This document shows positions 1 through 12,492 of a stretch of 64,000 bases of DNA, piece by piece. The translations under genes and the position numbers were made by a program. Under the pieces are notes generated by a model that saw nothing but the letters and a program-made list of their open reading frames with translations, did not search any database and had not been told where the DNA came from. Source of the DNA: Calliopum simillimum (lineage: Eukaryota > Arthropoda > Insecta > Diptera > Lauxaniidae); the NCBI GenBank assembly GCA_951812925.1, contig OX638372.1, positions 39,058,245-39,122,244 on the forward strand. The letters are read 5' to 3'. Position 1 is the first letter of the stretch; every line of letters begins with the position of its first letter.

Positions 1-2339
1 TGAATTGAAATTGAATTGAAATTGAATTGAAATTGAATTGAAATTGAATTGAAATTGAATTGAAATTGAATTGAAATTGAATTGAAATTGAATTGAAATT
101 GAATTGAAATTGAATTGAAATTGAATTGAAATTGAATTGAAATTGAATTGAAATTGAATTGAAATTGAATTGAAATTGAATTGAAATTGAATTGAAATTG
201 AATTGAAATTGAATTGAAATTGAATTGAAATTGAATTGAAATTGAATTGAAATTGAATTGAAATTGAATTGAAATTGAATTGAAATTGAATTGAAATTGA
301 ATTGAAATTGAATTGAAATTGAATTGAAATTGAATTGAAATTGAATTGAAATTGAATTGAAATTGAATTAAAATTGAATTGAAATTGAATTGAAATTGAA
401 TTGAAATTGAATTGAAATTGAATTGAAATTGAATTGAAATTGAATTGAAATTGAATTGAAATTGAATTGAAATTGAATTGAAATTGAATTGAAATTGAAT
501 TGAAATTGAATTGAAATTGAATTGAAATTGAATTGAAATTGAATTGAAATTGAATTGAAATTGAATTGAAATTGAATTGAAATTGAATTGAAATTGAATT
601 GAAATTGAATTGAAATTGAATTGAAATTGAATTGAAATTGAATTGAAATTGAATTGAAATTGAATTGAAATTGAATTGAAATTGAATTGAAATTGAATTG
701 AAATTGAATTGAAATTGAATTGAAATTGAATTGAAATTGAATTGAAATTGAATTGAAATTGAATTGAAATTGAATTGAAATTGAATTGAAATTGAATTGA
801 AATTGAATTGAAATTGAATTGAAATTGAATTGAAATTGAATTGAAATTGAATTGAAATTGAATTGAAATTGAATTGAAATTGAATTGAAATTGAATTGAA
901 ATTGAATTGAAATTGAATTGAAATTGAATTGAAATTGAATTGAAATTGAATTGAAATTGAATTGAAATTGAATTGAAATTGAATTGAAATTGAATTGAAA
1001 TTGAATTGAAATTGAATTGAAATTGAATTGAAATTGAATTGAAATTGAATTGAAATTGAATTGAAATTGAATTGAAATTGAATTGAAATTGAATTGAAAT
1101 TGAATTGAAATTGAATTGAAATTGAATTGAAATTGAATTGAAATTGAATTGAAATTGAATTGAAATTGAATTGAAATTGAATTGAAATTGAATTGAAATT
1201 GAATTGAAATTGAATTGAAATTGAATTGAAATTGAATTGAAATTGAATTGAAATTGAATTGAAATTGAATTGAAATTGAATTGAAATTGAATTGAAATTG
1301 AATTGAAATTGAATTGAAATTGAATTGAAATTGAATTGAAATTGAATTGAAATTGAATTGAAATTGAATTGAAATTGAATTGAAATTGAATTGAAATTGA
1401 ATTGAAATTGAATTGAAATTGAATTGAAATTGAATTGAAATTGAATTGAAATTGAATTGAAATTGAATTGAAATTGAATTGAAATTGAATTGAAATTGAA
1501 TTGAAATTGAATTGAAATTGAATTGAAATTGAATTGAAATTGAATTGAAATTGAATTGAAATTGAATTGAAATTGAATTGAAATTGAATTGAAATTGAAT
1601 TGAAATTGAATTGAAATTGAATTGAAATTGAATTGAAATTGAATTGAAATTGAATTGAAATTGAATTGAAATTGAATTGAAATTGAATTGAAATTGAATT
1701 AAAACTGAATTGAAACTGAATTGAAATTGAATTGAAATTGAATTGAAATTGAATTGAAATTGAATTGAAATTGAATTGAAATTGAATTGAAATTGAATTG
1801 AAATTGAATTGAAATTGAATTGAAATTGAATTGAAATTGAATTGAAATTGAATTGAAATTGAATTGAAATTGAATTGAAATTGAATTGAAATTGAATTGA
1901 AATTGAATTGAAATTGAATTGAAATTGAATTGAAATTGAATTGAAATTGAATTGAAAATGAATTGAAATTGAATTGAAATTGAATTGAAATTGAATTGAA
2001 ATTGAATTGAAATTGAATTGAAATTGAATTGAAATTGAATTGAAATTGAATTGAAATTGAATTGAAATTGAATTGAAATTGAATTGAAATTGAATTGAAA
2101 TTGAATTGAAATTGAATTGAAATTGAATTGAAATTGAATTGAAATTGAATTGAAATTGAATTGAAATTGAATTGAAATTGAATTGAAATTGAATTGAAAT
2201 TGAATTGAAATTGAATTGAAATTGAATTGAAATTGAATTGAAATTGAATTGAAATTGAATTGAAATTGAATTGAAATTGAATTGAAATTGAATTGAAATT
2301 GAATTGAAATTGAATTGAAATTGAATTGAAATTGAATTG
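1..2339. repeat. 11-bp satellite array, truncated at left edge
   Basis: The sequence is an almost perfect head-to-tail array of the 11-bp unit TTGAATTGAAA, about 212 copies in the window and continuing off the left edge. Only a few interruptions are visible: a G-to-A change near 370, a cluster of changes at 1699-1716 (AAAACTG and GAAACTG variants), and a T-to-A change near 1957. It ends abruptly at 2339 in ordinary AT-rich DNA. The 11-bp period gives an open frame on the minus strand in which 33 bp encode 11 residues, but that is a by-product of the period and not a gene. Confidence 0.97.
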
Positions 2340-3125
2340 TTATTAAATTTTAATTTAATTGCACTACAATTGAATCTCAAATTTGGGTCATTATGCAATT
2401 TAAACCCCTTCATTTTTTTCTACAATTGAAGAGCAACTGTGCATTTAAAGTGATTCTGTTACGTAAGCAGCCTTGAGTAACAAAAGCGCATTCCATCAGC
2501 CTCAACGTCATCAAATGAAGCGTCTACCAGTTACCCCCTCATAATTTCTCATGTAGTTGTTATCTTTATTTTATGAATTCTGCATGATGTTAAGGAGAAC
2601 CCTACATTCTAAGTGCACACGGAATGTTGCCATGAAACAGCATGGCATGGTCTATCTTTGGCGGAAACAACGTCTGCCATTAGGCAGATAATCTCTTAGG
2701 AAACAAAGCGGGTGGACGCTTATCTAAACGAGCGTAGCTACTTTGTACACGCAGCGAAAAATGAGGCCACACCGTAATGCATTCGTATGTTTAAGTGTTC
2801 GAATTTCATCTAATGGAGTTAGTAGAACTTTGACTGATATTCTTGGAAAAATATTTTTTTGCCGCCTTTGCTGCCTTTTTCTTTCTATACTTGTGCACTC
2901 ATTTTCCCCTAAGCGTTTTTATTTTACTTCACAAATAAACGTTAGGTGTCAAATAACGAAATGGGTTACGCAGCGCCACACCCTGCATTATTTAATCAAG
3001 TCAACTTAGCCATAAAGCGTTCTCAGTGTAATAGAAAAATATATAGAAAATAAATTAAATTCATGCAAAATTTAGGATTTTGTATTACAATTTGTGTTGT
3101 ACATAATTGATCTCTCCTTAAAATA
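2340..3125. other. Unassigned non-repetitive DNA
   Basis: This stretch between the satellite and the mariner shows no convincing gene. The longest plus-strand frame (2743-3009, 88 codons) has no recognisable domain and no coding-like composition. No inverted repeat or tandem repeat was seen. Confidence 0.5.
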
Positions 3126-4013
3126 TTGGGTGTACAACTTAAAAGCCGGAATTTTTTAGCGAAATTTGATGCTTTATTGTGGAAAAATGTTACAATATAT
3201 TTTATTCAAAGTATTGTCCATTGGAAGCTACAACATTTCCCCATCTTTCAGGCAATTTATGAATTCCATCCCAAAAAAATTGCGCCGGCTTGGCGGCCAA
3301 AAATGAATCTATCCAATTTTCAATATCTTGAACTTAAGTGAAGCGTATTCCTGATAGGGCATTCTGCATCGATCGGAACAAATGGTAGTCTGATGGTGCA
3401 AGGTCTGGGCTATAAAGCGGGTGAGGCAAAATTTTCCATCCGCTGTTTTCCGTTGTTTTCCAGGTAATTTTCGACTGGGGCAGCAATATGTGGCCGAGCG
3501 TTGTCATGATGAAAAATTATTACTTCGTGTCTGGTCGCATTTTCCGGGCGTTTTTCGATGATGGCACGCTTCAAACGTATTAATTGTGTTCGATAGAGGT
3601 CACCTGTGAGCATTACAGAGCATTACCTTGGCACCATGGATATTTGCCTTTGACTGGGAAGGTCATGGTTGTCCGGGCTTCATATATGAATGTTTGCGTT
3701 TTGGGTTGTCGTAATGGATCCATTTTTCATCCCCAGTCACGATCCGATGAAAAATGACTTTTGGCAGCAGTTTTCTTTGCAAAAAAATGACCCAATAGAA
3801 CCTCCCGCAAATGCTGTCTTTTTCTCCAATTTTCGAAGTTTTTCATCGTGAAAAATAATAATGATGCACACAAGATAAAATTGTTTTGTTGACTGATTTT
3901 GACAGCTGTCAAATGTACCTTCAAAATGACATGTATATAAAGTTCGAGCTTTCACGATATTTGTTAGTACGGACATCCACCGTCAAATTCCGGTTTTTAA
4001 GTTGTACACCCAA
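3126..4013 (-). mobile_element. Internally deleted mariner transposon
   Basis: The element is 888 bp and is flanked by TA on both sides (3124-3125 and 4014-4015), the mariner target duplication. The terminal inverted repeats are about 29 bp: the left end begins TTGGGTGTACAACTTAAAAG and the right end is its reverse complement with one visible mismatch. Full-length mariners are about 1.3 kb, so some 400 bp are missing. The minus strand carries a broken transposase. The termini resemble the GGTGTACAA type of the mauritiana/cecropia group; I did not test the subfamily. The copy is non-autonomous. Confidence 0.93.
3202..3870 (-). pseudogene. mariner transposase remnant
   Basis: Reading the minus strand across several frames gives pieces of a mariner D,D34D transposase in the right order. 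First comes VTGDEKWIHYDNPKRKHSY (about 3755-3690) with the first catalytic Asp. Then FHHDNARPH (near 3510) with the second Asp. Then HPLYSPDLAPSDYHLF (about 3430-3375) with the third. Last is PAQFFWDGIHKLPERWGN (about 3295-3240), ending at a stop at 3204-3202. Frameshifts and in-frame stops separate the pieces, and the N-terminal helix-turn-helix region is largely missing. All three catalytic Asp motifs are still recognisable, but no intact protein can be made. Confidence 0.9.
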
Positions 4014-6793
4014 TAATAATCCGAAGTAATTATTTTCATGACTCCACTTTGGTCAAAGAAAATTAAAAAAAATCCATGCTAACGTTCTGCCATTTCACGC
4101 TAATACTAGAAATTTTAGATGCTGTCTACAAAAGCTTATGCAAAAATTATAGCAAAATAAACTTCAATGCACCCTGTACTAATAAACAAAACAACTTCGA
4201 AGCATATACACGAACCAAAAACTATGAGGTGAGTTTGGCATGTGGTGAAACAGCAACTGCTAGAATCATGGAAAAAATTCTTTCAATTCCGTTAAGAATA
4301 TGCTAAAATTTCGTCCATTGTGGAGTTCGCATTTAAAATAATATCTTTGCAGCTTACATTTAATTTCATATTTGTATAAGATAAGAGGTGCGAACGATTT
4401 ACATACAACCTATTCATACATTTCTGTTGAAAGCAGCCCTAAGCAGTGTGTATTGTTCACGTGCATTGCCCTCTTTAAAAAAGAAACTTAGCGAATGGAA
4501 TAATTTCTTTGTGCTGTAACGAGTTCATTTTTTTATATCATTGTTGTCATATTACTACATTTGTCAGAATTACAAAATGATTACAATTACAACTGTCAAT
4601 TGACAACACTCAACTGTCAAATTGACCTCCATAATTTCAAGTTCGTATTGAAGTGTCTTTAGCAGTAGACTTCAGAGCGCAGTAATTACCGCACAGTAAC
4701 AAAAATTACAAGAACCATCATTGCAAATGCTGACAGTTTCGCACTGCCATCAATTGGTCTCCACTCAAGTTGACTGCGTAGAACAAAGATTTCATTATTC
4801 ATTAATAAAATAAAAATAAATTCATGCAACACAACTAAATGCAAATCGACTGACAACGTGCGAGGACCATTCAACATGGCGGACACCGACAGCGAGATAC
4901 TCTACCATGTTGTTTGTTTGACAAGACCACCCAACAAGAAAAGGGTTCCTTCTCCTGCTTTAAAGAACAACGATGGACTTTGACAGCAGAGTGGGCTTCT
5001 TCTTCGTTATTCGTTTGGTTGGTTGAGTTGAATTGATCGAAAAATGCGGGTGTTGTTTTGTTACTAGAATGCATAGAAATCCTGTTCCAGGGGACAGACA
5101 ATAACAGCAAGAGAAAAAGTGACAGGCACCAACAACAATTTCGAACTCTATTAAAGAATTTTATTGTTGAATGAAACTCGCAGCGCACTTAATATGCAGG
5201 GCACAATGAATCAGGAGAAATTAAAAAAAAAAATAAAAATCAGAGTTTTATCAGGAAATGTCAATCTGTTGCAGAATGTCAAATTAGTTAACCAAAGTTT
5301 GAACAGTAACGACCATAATGAAAGGTTGGTGACCTCATGGGAGACATTGATTTGTTTTGCTGTTTTTTCTAGAAGTTTTCCATTAAAAGTTTAATTTTAG
5401 ATTTCCCCTGTTTAGTTACAATTCAATATGACACTTTTTCCACAGGAATATTAAATTCTTTTAAAGAGGCAAGCAAAATTAATATCATTTCAATGAAATG
5501 CTCAAACTAAAAGCAACAGTTTTTATTTACTACAATATTGTCAATATTTATTGCCAGCAACTGCCATAATTATTCATGGTTCAATGCATTTAATCGAACC
5601 ATAAAACGTTGATACCCAAAGACAAAACAGCGTTGCTCTTCATCACAATGATGACGTTGGCATCACAAGTAATTGATCCAACTGCTTGATGTGATATATA
5701 AGAAGGCGTTAACCCTAACTCACACGATTTCGATCTTGATCACAAATCCCATTCGCGATCGCTTTAAAGATTATGATCTTGGTCTAAAATTCAGCACCAA
5801 TCTCTCAGTTACCACCATGTTGATGATCTATGCCATACGATGATCATCACACGATCGCGGCTGTGTGTGATGTGCGGTAGGTCGCGCCGAATGTTTTTTG
5901 TATGCCTCTTATGCTCAGAGCATAAAGTACAAAACAAAGCGATACATTCATAAAAATGTCGTTCAAATGTATTTTATATGTTTGTTGTATTATTTATGAG
6001 AAAATATTTCTTAACTTGGCTAAAAAAGAGAAACAACAAAAACAGAATTGAATAAAAGAAATCGTATAGAGACGGTGCGGGTGCATAAACGTGTTTTTAC
6101 TTTACTTACACTAAATAACCCCAACTGGCCCAGTTTGTCTAAGAGGCAGGAGAAAAAATGCATCATAAAAGTTTGTGGTACTGTGCGGTAGAACGATTGA
6201 CTGGTTGAAAACGAAACGAATTATTAAAAAAAAGGGAACAGCGCCGTGACCAAATCAGACATCAACAGCAGCTGAGCCATGTTGGCCTTAGGTGGATTGC
6301 TTTTTTTAACTCTGTTCATGGATACGGGAATTGCAGGAAGAAGTATATAATTTAATTTTATTATATCTGCTGCAGGTGATCCAATGAGTGCAGTAAATAT
6401 GCAGAAAATATTTGTAAACCAATTGAGGTAATTTTTGTCTGCTTTAATCCCTACAGAATTTACTTGTAGTACGTATAGTGGCTATGATGATATCGCAAAT
6501 TTATCTCGAAATAGTCCTTTGAAATTAAAACAGGAAAAGGTGGAATTTCTTAATAAAAGGCCAAATTTTAAAGTATTTGCGTTTTATAAAAAAAAAAAAA
6601 AATATATTTTTGAAAGCAATGATTGAATTTGAAGTTACAAGTTTCTAGAATAAACTCGTAGAAGCAATATCAAATGATAAAACTAATGTGTAATAGAATC
6701 TACGCGAAACATAACGAACTATTAGGTCGATCATCACTGATCGCACTTAAATTTTAAAGCATGGTCATGTTTGTCTTGAAGAGACGATAAGTA
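4014..6793. other. Low-repeat AT-rich DNA, possible regulatory or UTR material
   Basis: About 2.8 kb without clear mobile elements. The part from about 4640 to 5190 is less AT-rich and less repetitive than its surroundings and contains the small ORF listed separately. Around 5720-5880 lies a GATC/CGATC-rich stretch with several GATCTTGATC-like words. A TATATAAG word occurs near 5695 but no initiator is seen at the expected distance. I see no conserved protein domain on either strand. Confidence 0.4.
4876..4983 (+). CDS. Candidate 35-codon small ORF (MADTDSEI...)
   Basis: An ATG in the context CAACATGG, close to the fly Kozak consensus (C/A AAAATG), opens a 35-residue frame beginning MADTDSEILYHVV and ending at TGA 4981-4983. 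The first codons are GC-rich (GCG GAC ACC GAC AGC GAG), unlike the surrounding DNA. Upstream DNA (about 4660-4875) is A-rich and UTR-like. There is no strong splice donor within the next 300 bases, so I cannot show that it is a first coding exon, and I do not recognise the peptide. It could equally be a chance frame or an upstream ORF in a UTR. Confidence 0.22.
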   Translation: MADTDSEILYHVVCLTRPPNKKRVPSPALKNNDGL

Positions 6794-7652
6794 GTGGAGA
6801 CTGGGACACATTTGACACTAAATTTTCAAGGACCTGTATCTTTGAAAATAATTGCACGATCTTAATACTCTTTACTGTTTCTAAAACATTGATTATTTAG
6901 GATTAAAACTAAGAAAAAAAATTTTTTAAAAAAACTGCATTAAGAGTTTTTTTTTAAACTTTTTCAAAAAAAGTCATTTTGTCAAATGTGCCCCTGGTAC
7001 GGGTACAAAATATTAATATATATATTTTTTTCATATAAATACAAATAATAAGTATGTATGTATTAACGAAGACTTATTATTATTATTATTTATTGTATAT
7101 AAAGGTGTGAGAAGTCGATGTCAAATACGTATTTAGTGCATGAACGTGAAGTTGAGGCTGGATTTGTTGAAGTTGGTAGCTTAAACTCAATTGACCTCCT
7201 CAAAGTCCACTTCCGGTTTAATATAAACCCAATTTAATTTAAAATACACAAACACATATGCATGGATGAATGTCAAATGTGCCCCAGAATCTCTTGAAGA
7301 ATAAAAAATATTTTAAAATTTAAACTATTTGACCTTGATAAAAACCACTTTTATTCTATTTATTATAAAAGTTAGTGCTACCAAATTTGCATACTTACTT
7401 TTAAAAAACAATACAACTTTATTTGCAAAACCCTTAGAACAAGATGCCGAAAATTACAAAAAGAAAACACAAAAAGTTAAAAAAGCGTATTAGAGCGGGA
7501 GGAGTTGAAAGAGAACTGCCAAAGTTCATTACGTTGCTTTCACTCTAATAAGTTATGATTTTGCATTTCAGGTTTTTGGTTCGAAATGCGTGTTCACACC
7601 GAAAATGGCAAAGTCAAATGTCCCCCGGTGTCAAATGTACCCCAGCTTACCC
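6794..7652. mobile_element. 859-bp TIR element with TA target duplication
   Basis: The left end (GTGGAGACTGGGACACATTT) and the reverse complement of the right end (GGGTAAGCTGGGGTACATTT) match over about 25 bp, and both sides are flanked by TA (6792-6793 and 7653-7654). The word TCAAATGTGCCCC and close variants recur inside (near 6985, 7271, 7607, 7628) as subterminal repeats. TA duplication places it with the Tc1/mariner/pogo group. A 34-codon frame at 7444 starting MPKITKRKHKK resembles the start of pogo-type transposases but stops early, so the copy looks non-autonomous. Confidence 0.65.
7444..7548 (+). pseudogene. Possible N-terminal scrap of a pogo-like transposase
   Basis: A 34-residue frame, MPKITKRKHKKLKKRIRAGG followed by 14 residues, lies inside the TA-flanked TIR element. 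Pogo/Tigger-type transposases often begin MPR.YKRKT, so the basic start is suggestive. The rest of the family's helix-turn-helix is not visible and the frame ends at TAA 7546-7548. This is a weak resemblance only. Confidence 0.2.
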
Positions 7653-7778
7653 TAATATGAAAATTTGGAAAAATTCGGCTTTCGGGGTTTTATTCATACT
7701 AGTAATCAAAATCATACAAATCCCGAAATCGTAGCTGATCGAAATATTCCATATAAAATAACAAAAACTAACATATCT

Positions 7779-8664
7779 CACGGCCCGCTTGAAAAAAATT
7801 AACTGAAAGGTTCGAGGACGATGGAGTTTTTTGTCGGGTTCTTTTCAGGACATCATCCGAAGACAATCCTAACAAGAATTCAAATCGTAACACGTGCCGA
7901 TTTTGAAAACCGACAGTTCTTGCTATTTTGAAACGAATACTTTCAAATGGTTGCACTAAATACCGTTTATGTGTGCATATATCGACTTCGGCTACACCCC
8001 TATGTAAAAGCTCATTCAATTCTATGAATATTTGCCCAAGAAACTATACCTCTGCGTTCAACTTTAGTTCGGCGCATTTTCGATCGAAAATTTTACCTTT
8101 CATTTAATATTTTTTTTTTTTATTTTCATACTAAATTTTTAAAATTCTTATAGAGACAAAAGTAATGTCATAATATGATTTGGCTGGTATTCCCTCAGTA
8201 ATCAATTAGATTGGGTTCTGTTTGCATAAAAAGTTCACTTGATGGTGTTGAATTGATGATATTTATTCCAACAAATTATGTCGGTTAAATAATTTTATAT
8301 TTTTACATGGATTTTTGGTATATTGTTCTGTAAAATTAAAAAAAGCGGCAAATTTATTTCATAAAATGCGCCGAACAAAAGTTGAACGCAGAGGTATGGT
8401 TTCTTGGACAAATATTCATAAAATGAAATGAGCTTTCACATTGGAGTGTAGCCGAGGTCAATATATACTCAAATAAACGGTATTTAGTGCAAACATTTTA
8501 AAACATTCATTTAAAAATAGCAAAAACTGTCCGTTTTCAAAAACGGCATGTGTTACGATTTGAATTCTTGTCAGGATTGTCTTCGAATGATGTTCTGAAA
8601 AGAACCCAACAAAAAACTCCGTCGTCCTCGAACCTTTCAGTTAAATTTTTTCAAGTGGGCCGTG
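7779..8664. repeat. Foldback element with 300-bp inverted arms
   Basis: The left arm (7779-8080) and the right arm (8362-8664) are reverse complements with scattered mismatches, separated by about 280 bp. Both arms carry the same reading frame, minus strand on the left and plus strand on the right, including FEFLLGLSSDDVLKRT on the left and FEFLSGLSSNDVLKRT on the right. I do not recognise the peptide. The spacer at about 8150-8232 resembles the left half of the small TIR element at 23488-23744. No clear target duplication was found. Confidence 0.85.
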
Positions 8665-11600
8665 ATCTCACACAAATTTCAGCCGATTTCTGTTTTCAAC
8701 AGTACATTTCTTATGGTTTTAAGGTATATCGTCTCTCGTACTAAAAAAAAAAAACTTTTTGACTAAAATTGAAAAATTTTCCAATTTTCATTCTGAAATT
8801 CGCAAGAAAATTACAAACCGATTTTGAATTTATTGGCCTTGAAAGTTGACTTATCTATCACGCTTTAACTTAAAGTAGCACACTTGAAAAAATTTTAAGT
8901 TGTGGAAGCAAAAAAAAATACCTTAAAATCATGCCTTTGCAAAAAATTAAATACTTGCTGTTTTACCCGGCGTTGCTCGGGTTTTGATAAAAAGCAAGAA
9001 AGCACTAAAAAAACTAATAACGAAAAATTTTTATTAAAATAATGTGGAACAAACAGACGCTCCAATATATTTATTTTATTTCTTTCCATAAAGTTATCAT
9101 ATCTAACATATCGGTAAAAGATCAAATATATCGAAAAATATTAAAATACACCGATTTCTCCGGTGAAAGTCCGAAAGTATCAAAAATATCGGTAAAACTC
9201 CAAAAATATCAAAAAAGTTTTAATTGATTTTCGAAGTATGTCCCGACCAACAGTCCCGATTGCTCAAGTATTGCTGTATAATTTTATGAACTAGAACCCA
9301 GAGCTTCCAGAAATTTAGTTTCTCAAGGTTCTCAGAAACTAGATTTGAGTTAACCTGATAAGGTTTGAGATCTTAAAACCGCTAGAGAGCCAGCTTAAAT
9401 CGTCATACACAAGTTTTTGCAGTTCCGCTTCAGGTTGTTGTAAGCATATTTGTCGATTGGGTATATTCCTACCTGAAGTTTAATGACACATTTAGCAGTC
9501 CGCCTTAATTATTTTGCCCTCGGCCCAAAAAAATCTGCCGCTCCTTTAGTTTGAAATCCATATAGTATATACACCATGTTATTATCAATTCGGATAGCCC
9601 CATTCAACTTTTCTCATCTTAGTTCAGTTTCAAACATTTTGATGAAGCTAAACTTTTGTGTCATATTTCCTCTAGGTACATATTTGCAACAAACAGCCTT
9701 CTTTCGATTTGGACAACAACTCGATCTGATAGGTTCTTCAGTCATTCGAAAAATTACAGTTAAATTACATACAAATATGATAATGAAGAGGCTAAGGTGA
9801 AATCGTGAGATGTGGATGGAAAGTTTGGTAGTATAGTCTTAATACCATGCTTCTAAAACTTTTCAGAATTTGTCATTCAAAAGGTGTTCATTTGCAGTTA
9901 AGTAAATTTGTTGCAATGTTACAAACGAACCATTGTGCATTATACAATGAAATAAAAAAATTATTAATAATTCCATAAAAAAAGTGAAAGATGTGGAAGC
10001 TTCTATATTAAAGTATACACGTATCATTGAGAATTTATTTGACATTATTTTTGCTTATTTTGTTCAAAGTATGTGCGCAATACTCAAAATCAATCAACTT
10101 ATCTTCTTCTTTTGAATTTGCTACGTGCCTAACACCATATCTTTACACTGGTCGCACTTATCAAACCCTTTTACTTTGTTAACATCATACACTTGTACAG
10201 CTGGTGACTTTTAGCTTAATGTTTTCACGCCCCGGGTCATTGTTTGTACTTTTCCATTTCCATTTTCACTGTAACCCAGACTACTGCGTACGATATGTGC
10301 CCTCTTAAGTTTTATGTGAATTCCTGAGTGGATTATGATGTCTTTTATGGTATTTTTGAAGTGTTCGGCTTCAAATGGCCACAAATTTTGATAGAACGCA
10401 GATCGAATTCTTTACTGTCTGAACATATTGAAAGTTGACTGAATGAATGAATTGATGCGTGTATTGTATAGAAAAGTTGAATGAATTGAATAGCTATGCA
10501 ATCATACTTAAGATTCTAATCATATATTCGAAACTAATTTGAATGCTATTAATAATGCACTCATTATGTAGTTTTCTGGATATCGTATTTTATTGGATGT
10601 TTTGTATCAGCTACTTTGCATAAAATTGAAATAAAAAGAAAATGTATAATAAATAAAATATAAAGAATTTTACAAATGTTAACATAAAAGAAAAACGATG
10701 TCACACGCTTCAACACTTTTAGCACTTTAAAAGTTTTGATAAATTTTTTTATTCTAAACTACGAGATATTGTGGATGTTGAAAAAAATGGCATTAACGGT
10801 TATGCTAAATGTTAATGGTGTTTTAAATGTATGTCAAATAATTTTTTATATAATCGTATATTTTGGCTATATATTTATATTATTATTCATATTTAAAAAG
10901 TTATACTTTTTGTGAAATTTACGCGCTGCGCTGCCTGCCGGAGCATTGACCGTTCAAAAAGTTTCCTCAGTGTTGCTGTTTATTGTCCTCACGGAAGAAA
11001 GTTTTGACAATTATTCACATTAGTTTATTCATTTCGTCTGTTATAGTAGGTCAAAGGTTAAAGACATTTATGCCTACCAAATCAAAATGCAATTAAGTAT
11101 TATAGCGACGCATTATTTTGAAGTTACAACTTAAAGTTTAAATTTTATAATTGAGTACGTTGCCTTTTGTTGAAATTGAGATTTTAATTGATTTTGGATG
11201 TTCGGGAATAAAATATTTATTGATTTTTTTGTGTTTACATGTATTTTTTGATTTTAAATTTTACTTATCATTAAAGATTTAACTATTTCAATTCGTTCGC
11301 TATATTGTTTACTGACCATAAAATATGCATTTAAAGTCGTTTGTCTCTTTTATTATCTCATAAAATGAACCTCTCGATTTTTATAATTTTTTTAAGACTA
11401 AAATCATTTTATTACCTCCTTTATACATAGCTATATGTATAGCTGTCAACTGTGGAAATAACTCATTTTTCTATTGATAACTTAGGGAACATTTTCATAT
11501 TCGTTATAAATTATTGTCTAACAATAGCAATTAATAAATCTTTTGCCGAACAAGTTCTTAAATTAAGTTCTTTTGTCATTGAAATATAATATTTTCTTAC

Positions 11601-12385
11601 ATTCATTTCCTTTTGTGTGTAAATTTTTATGTTTTCGGCGCGTTTTAACTTTCAATTTAAAATATTGTTCTTTTTTAAACAAAAGTTTTTGTCACACCAT
11701 GCAGTGCCTATCATTATGGAATCATTATTTCTGTGAGGAAAATATTTTTTTTTTCCAGATTTAAAAAAATTCTTATTGTTTAAAATAAACTGGTACCTTG
11801 AAGTGTTAAAATAGAAACATTTTGATTTCATTCCAAAAAAGTCACATAGAACAATATTATGTTCAAATTAGGAAAATCCGAAAAAAAGGAAAATACTATC
11901 GCCCAATTACAGCAGTTTTTTAAAAATATTCCAAGCGTTTGCCATTGGAATCATCTTTATACGGGTTGTAACGCATAAGGTTACGAAACTTCTGGGAGGT
12001 GATAAAAGAGGCCTAGATCAACAAAAAATTTCACTTCAGAGGGAGGTCTAAAATGTACCCCTGAGGAATTAAAGGGTTAAAACTGATTTTCTGATTTGTT
12101 TTAGAAATAAAATTTACTTAGGTCACCCTAGCATTTAAGATAAAACTTCATTTCATAAATCTTTAGCTAATTGCATAAGTTTTCTAAAAGTATTTGGTTT
12201 ATAGGGTTTATAAGGATTTTGCAAAGTTCTGAACCTTTAAAGTTGATATTTAACTTTTTTTCACTAAGTTTTGAATTTGATGGTCATTTTAGTATGAAGA
12301 AGGTTCTATCAACATACTCTTTTATAATTTTTTTTTTGAATCATCGTTAAATTTCCTTTAATTCCGTAGTACATTAGTTTTACCA
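8665..12385. other. Unassigned AT-rich DNA
   Basis: About 3.7 kb with no supported gene. Short frames (9042-9227, 9576-9800, 11573-11764) have no recognisable domain. Around 9080-9220 there is a degenerate run of AAAATATCGGTAAAA-like words. A slightly GC-richer patch lies at 10920-11000. I found no TIR element or tandem array here. Confidence 0.4.
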
Positions 12386-12492
12386 AATTTTTAATTTGAG
12401 GTCGGAATAAAATACTTTTCTTTATAACACACGCCTTCAAACGGATTGTTCGCGAAAAGTATTTTTTTCTGACCTCAATTAAAAAAAATATT
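12386..12492. repeat. Short hairpin (inverted repeat about 35-40 bp)
   Basis: AATTTGAGGTCGGAATAAAA at the left is repeated in inverted orientation at the right (TTTTTTTCTGACCTCAATTA), separated by about 40 bp. The structure is MITE-like but too short and degenerate to classify. No target duplication is obvious. Confidence 0.55.

Noticed and set aside
368..2413. 681-codon minus-strand frame over the 11-bp array
   Set aside because: The frame stays open only because the 33-bp super-period has no stop; the product is a pure FNFNSISIQFQ repeat.
4871..5188. 105-codon minus-strand frame with a Leu-rich stretch
   Set aside because: No domain, no supported start context, and it overlaps the better-supported small plus frame; composition fits chance.
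5690..5730. TATA-box promoter at TATATAAG
   Set aside because: No initiator or downstream element at the expected distance.
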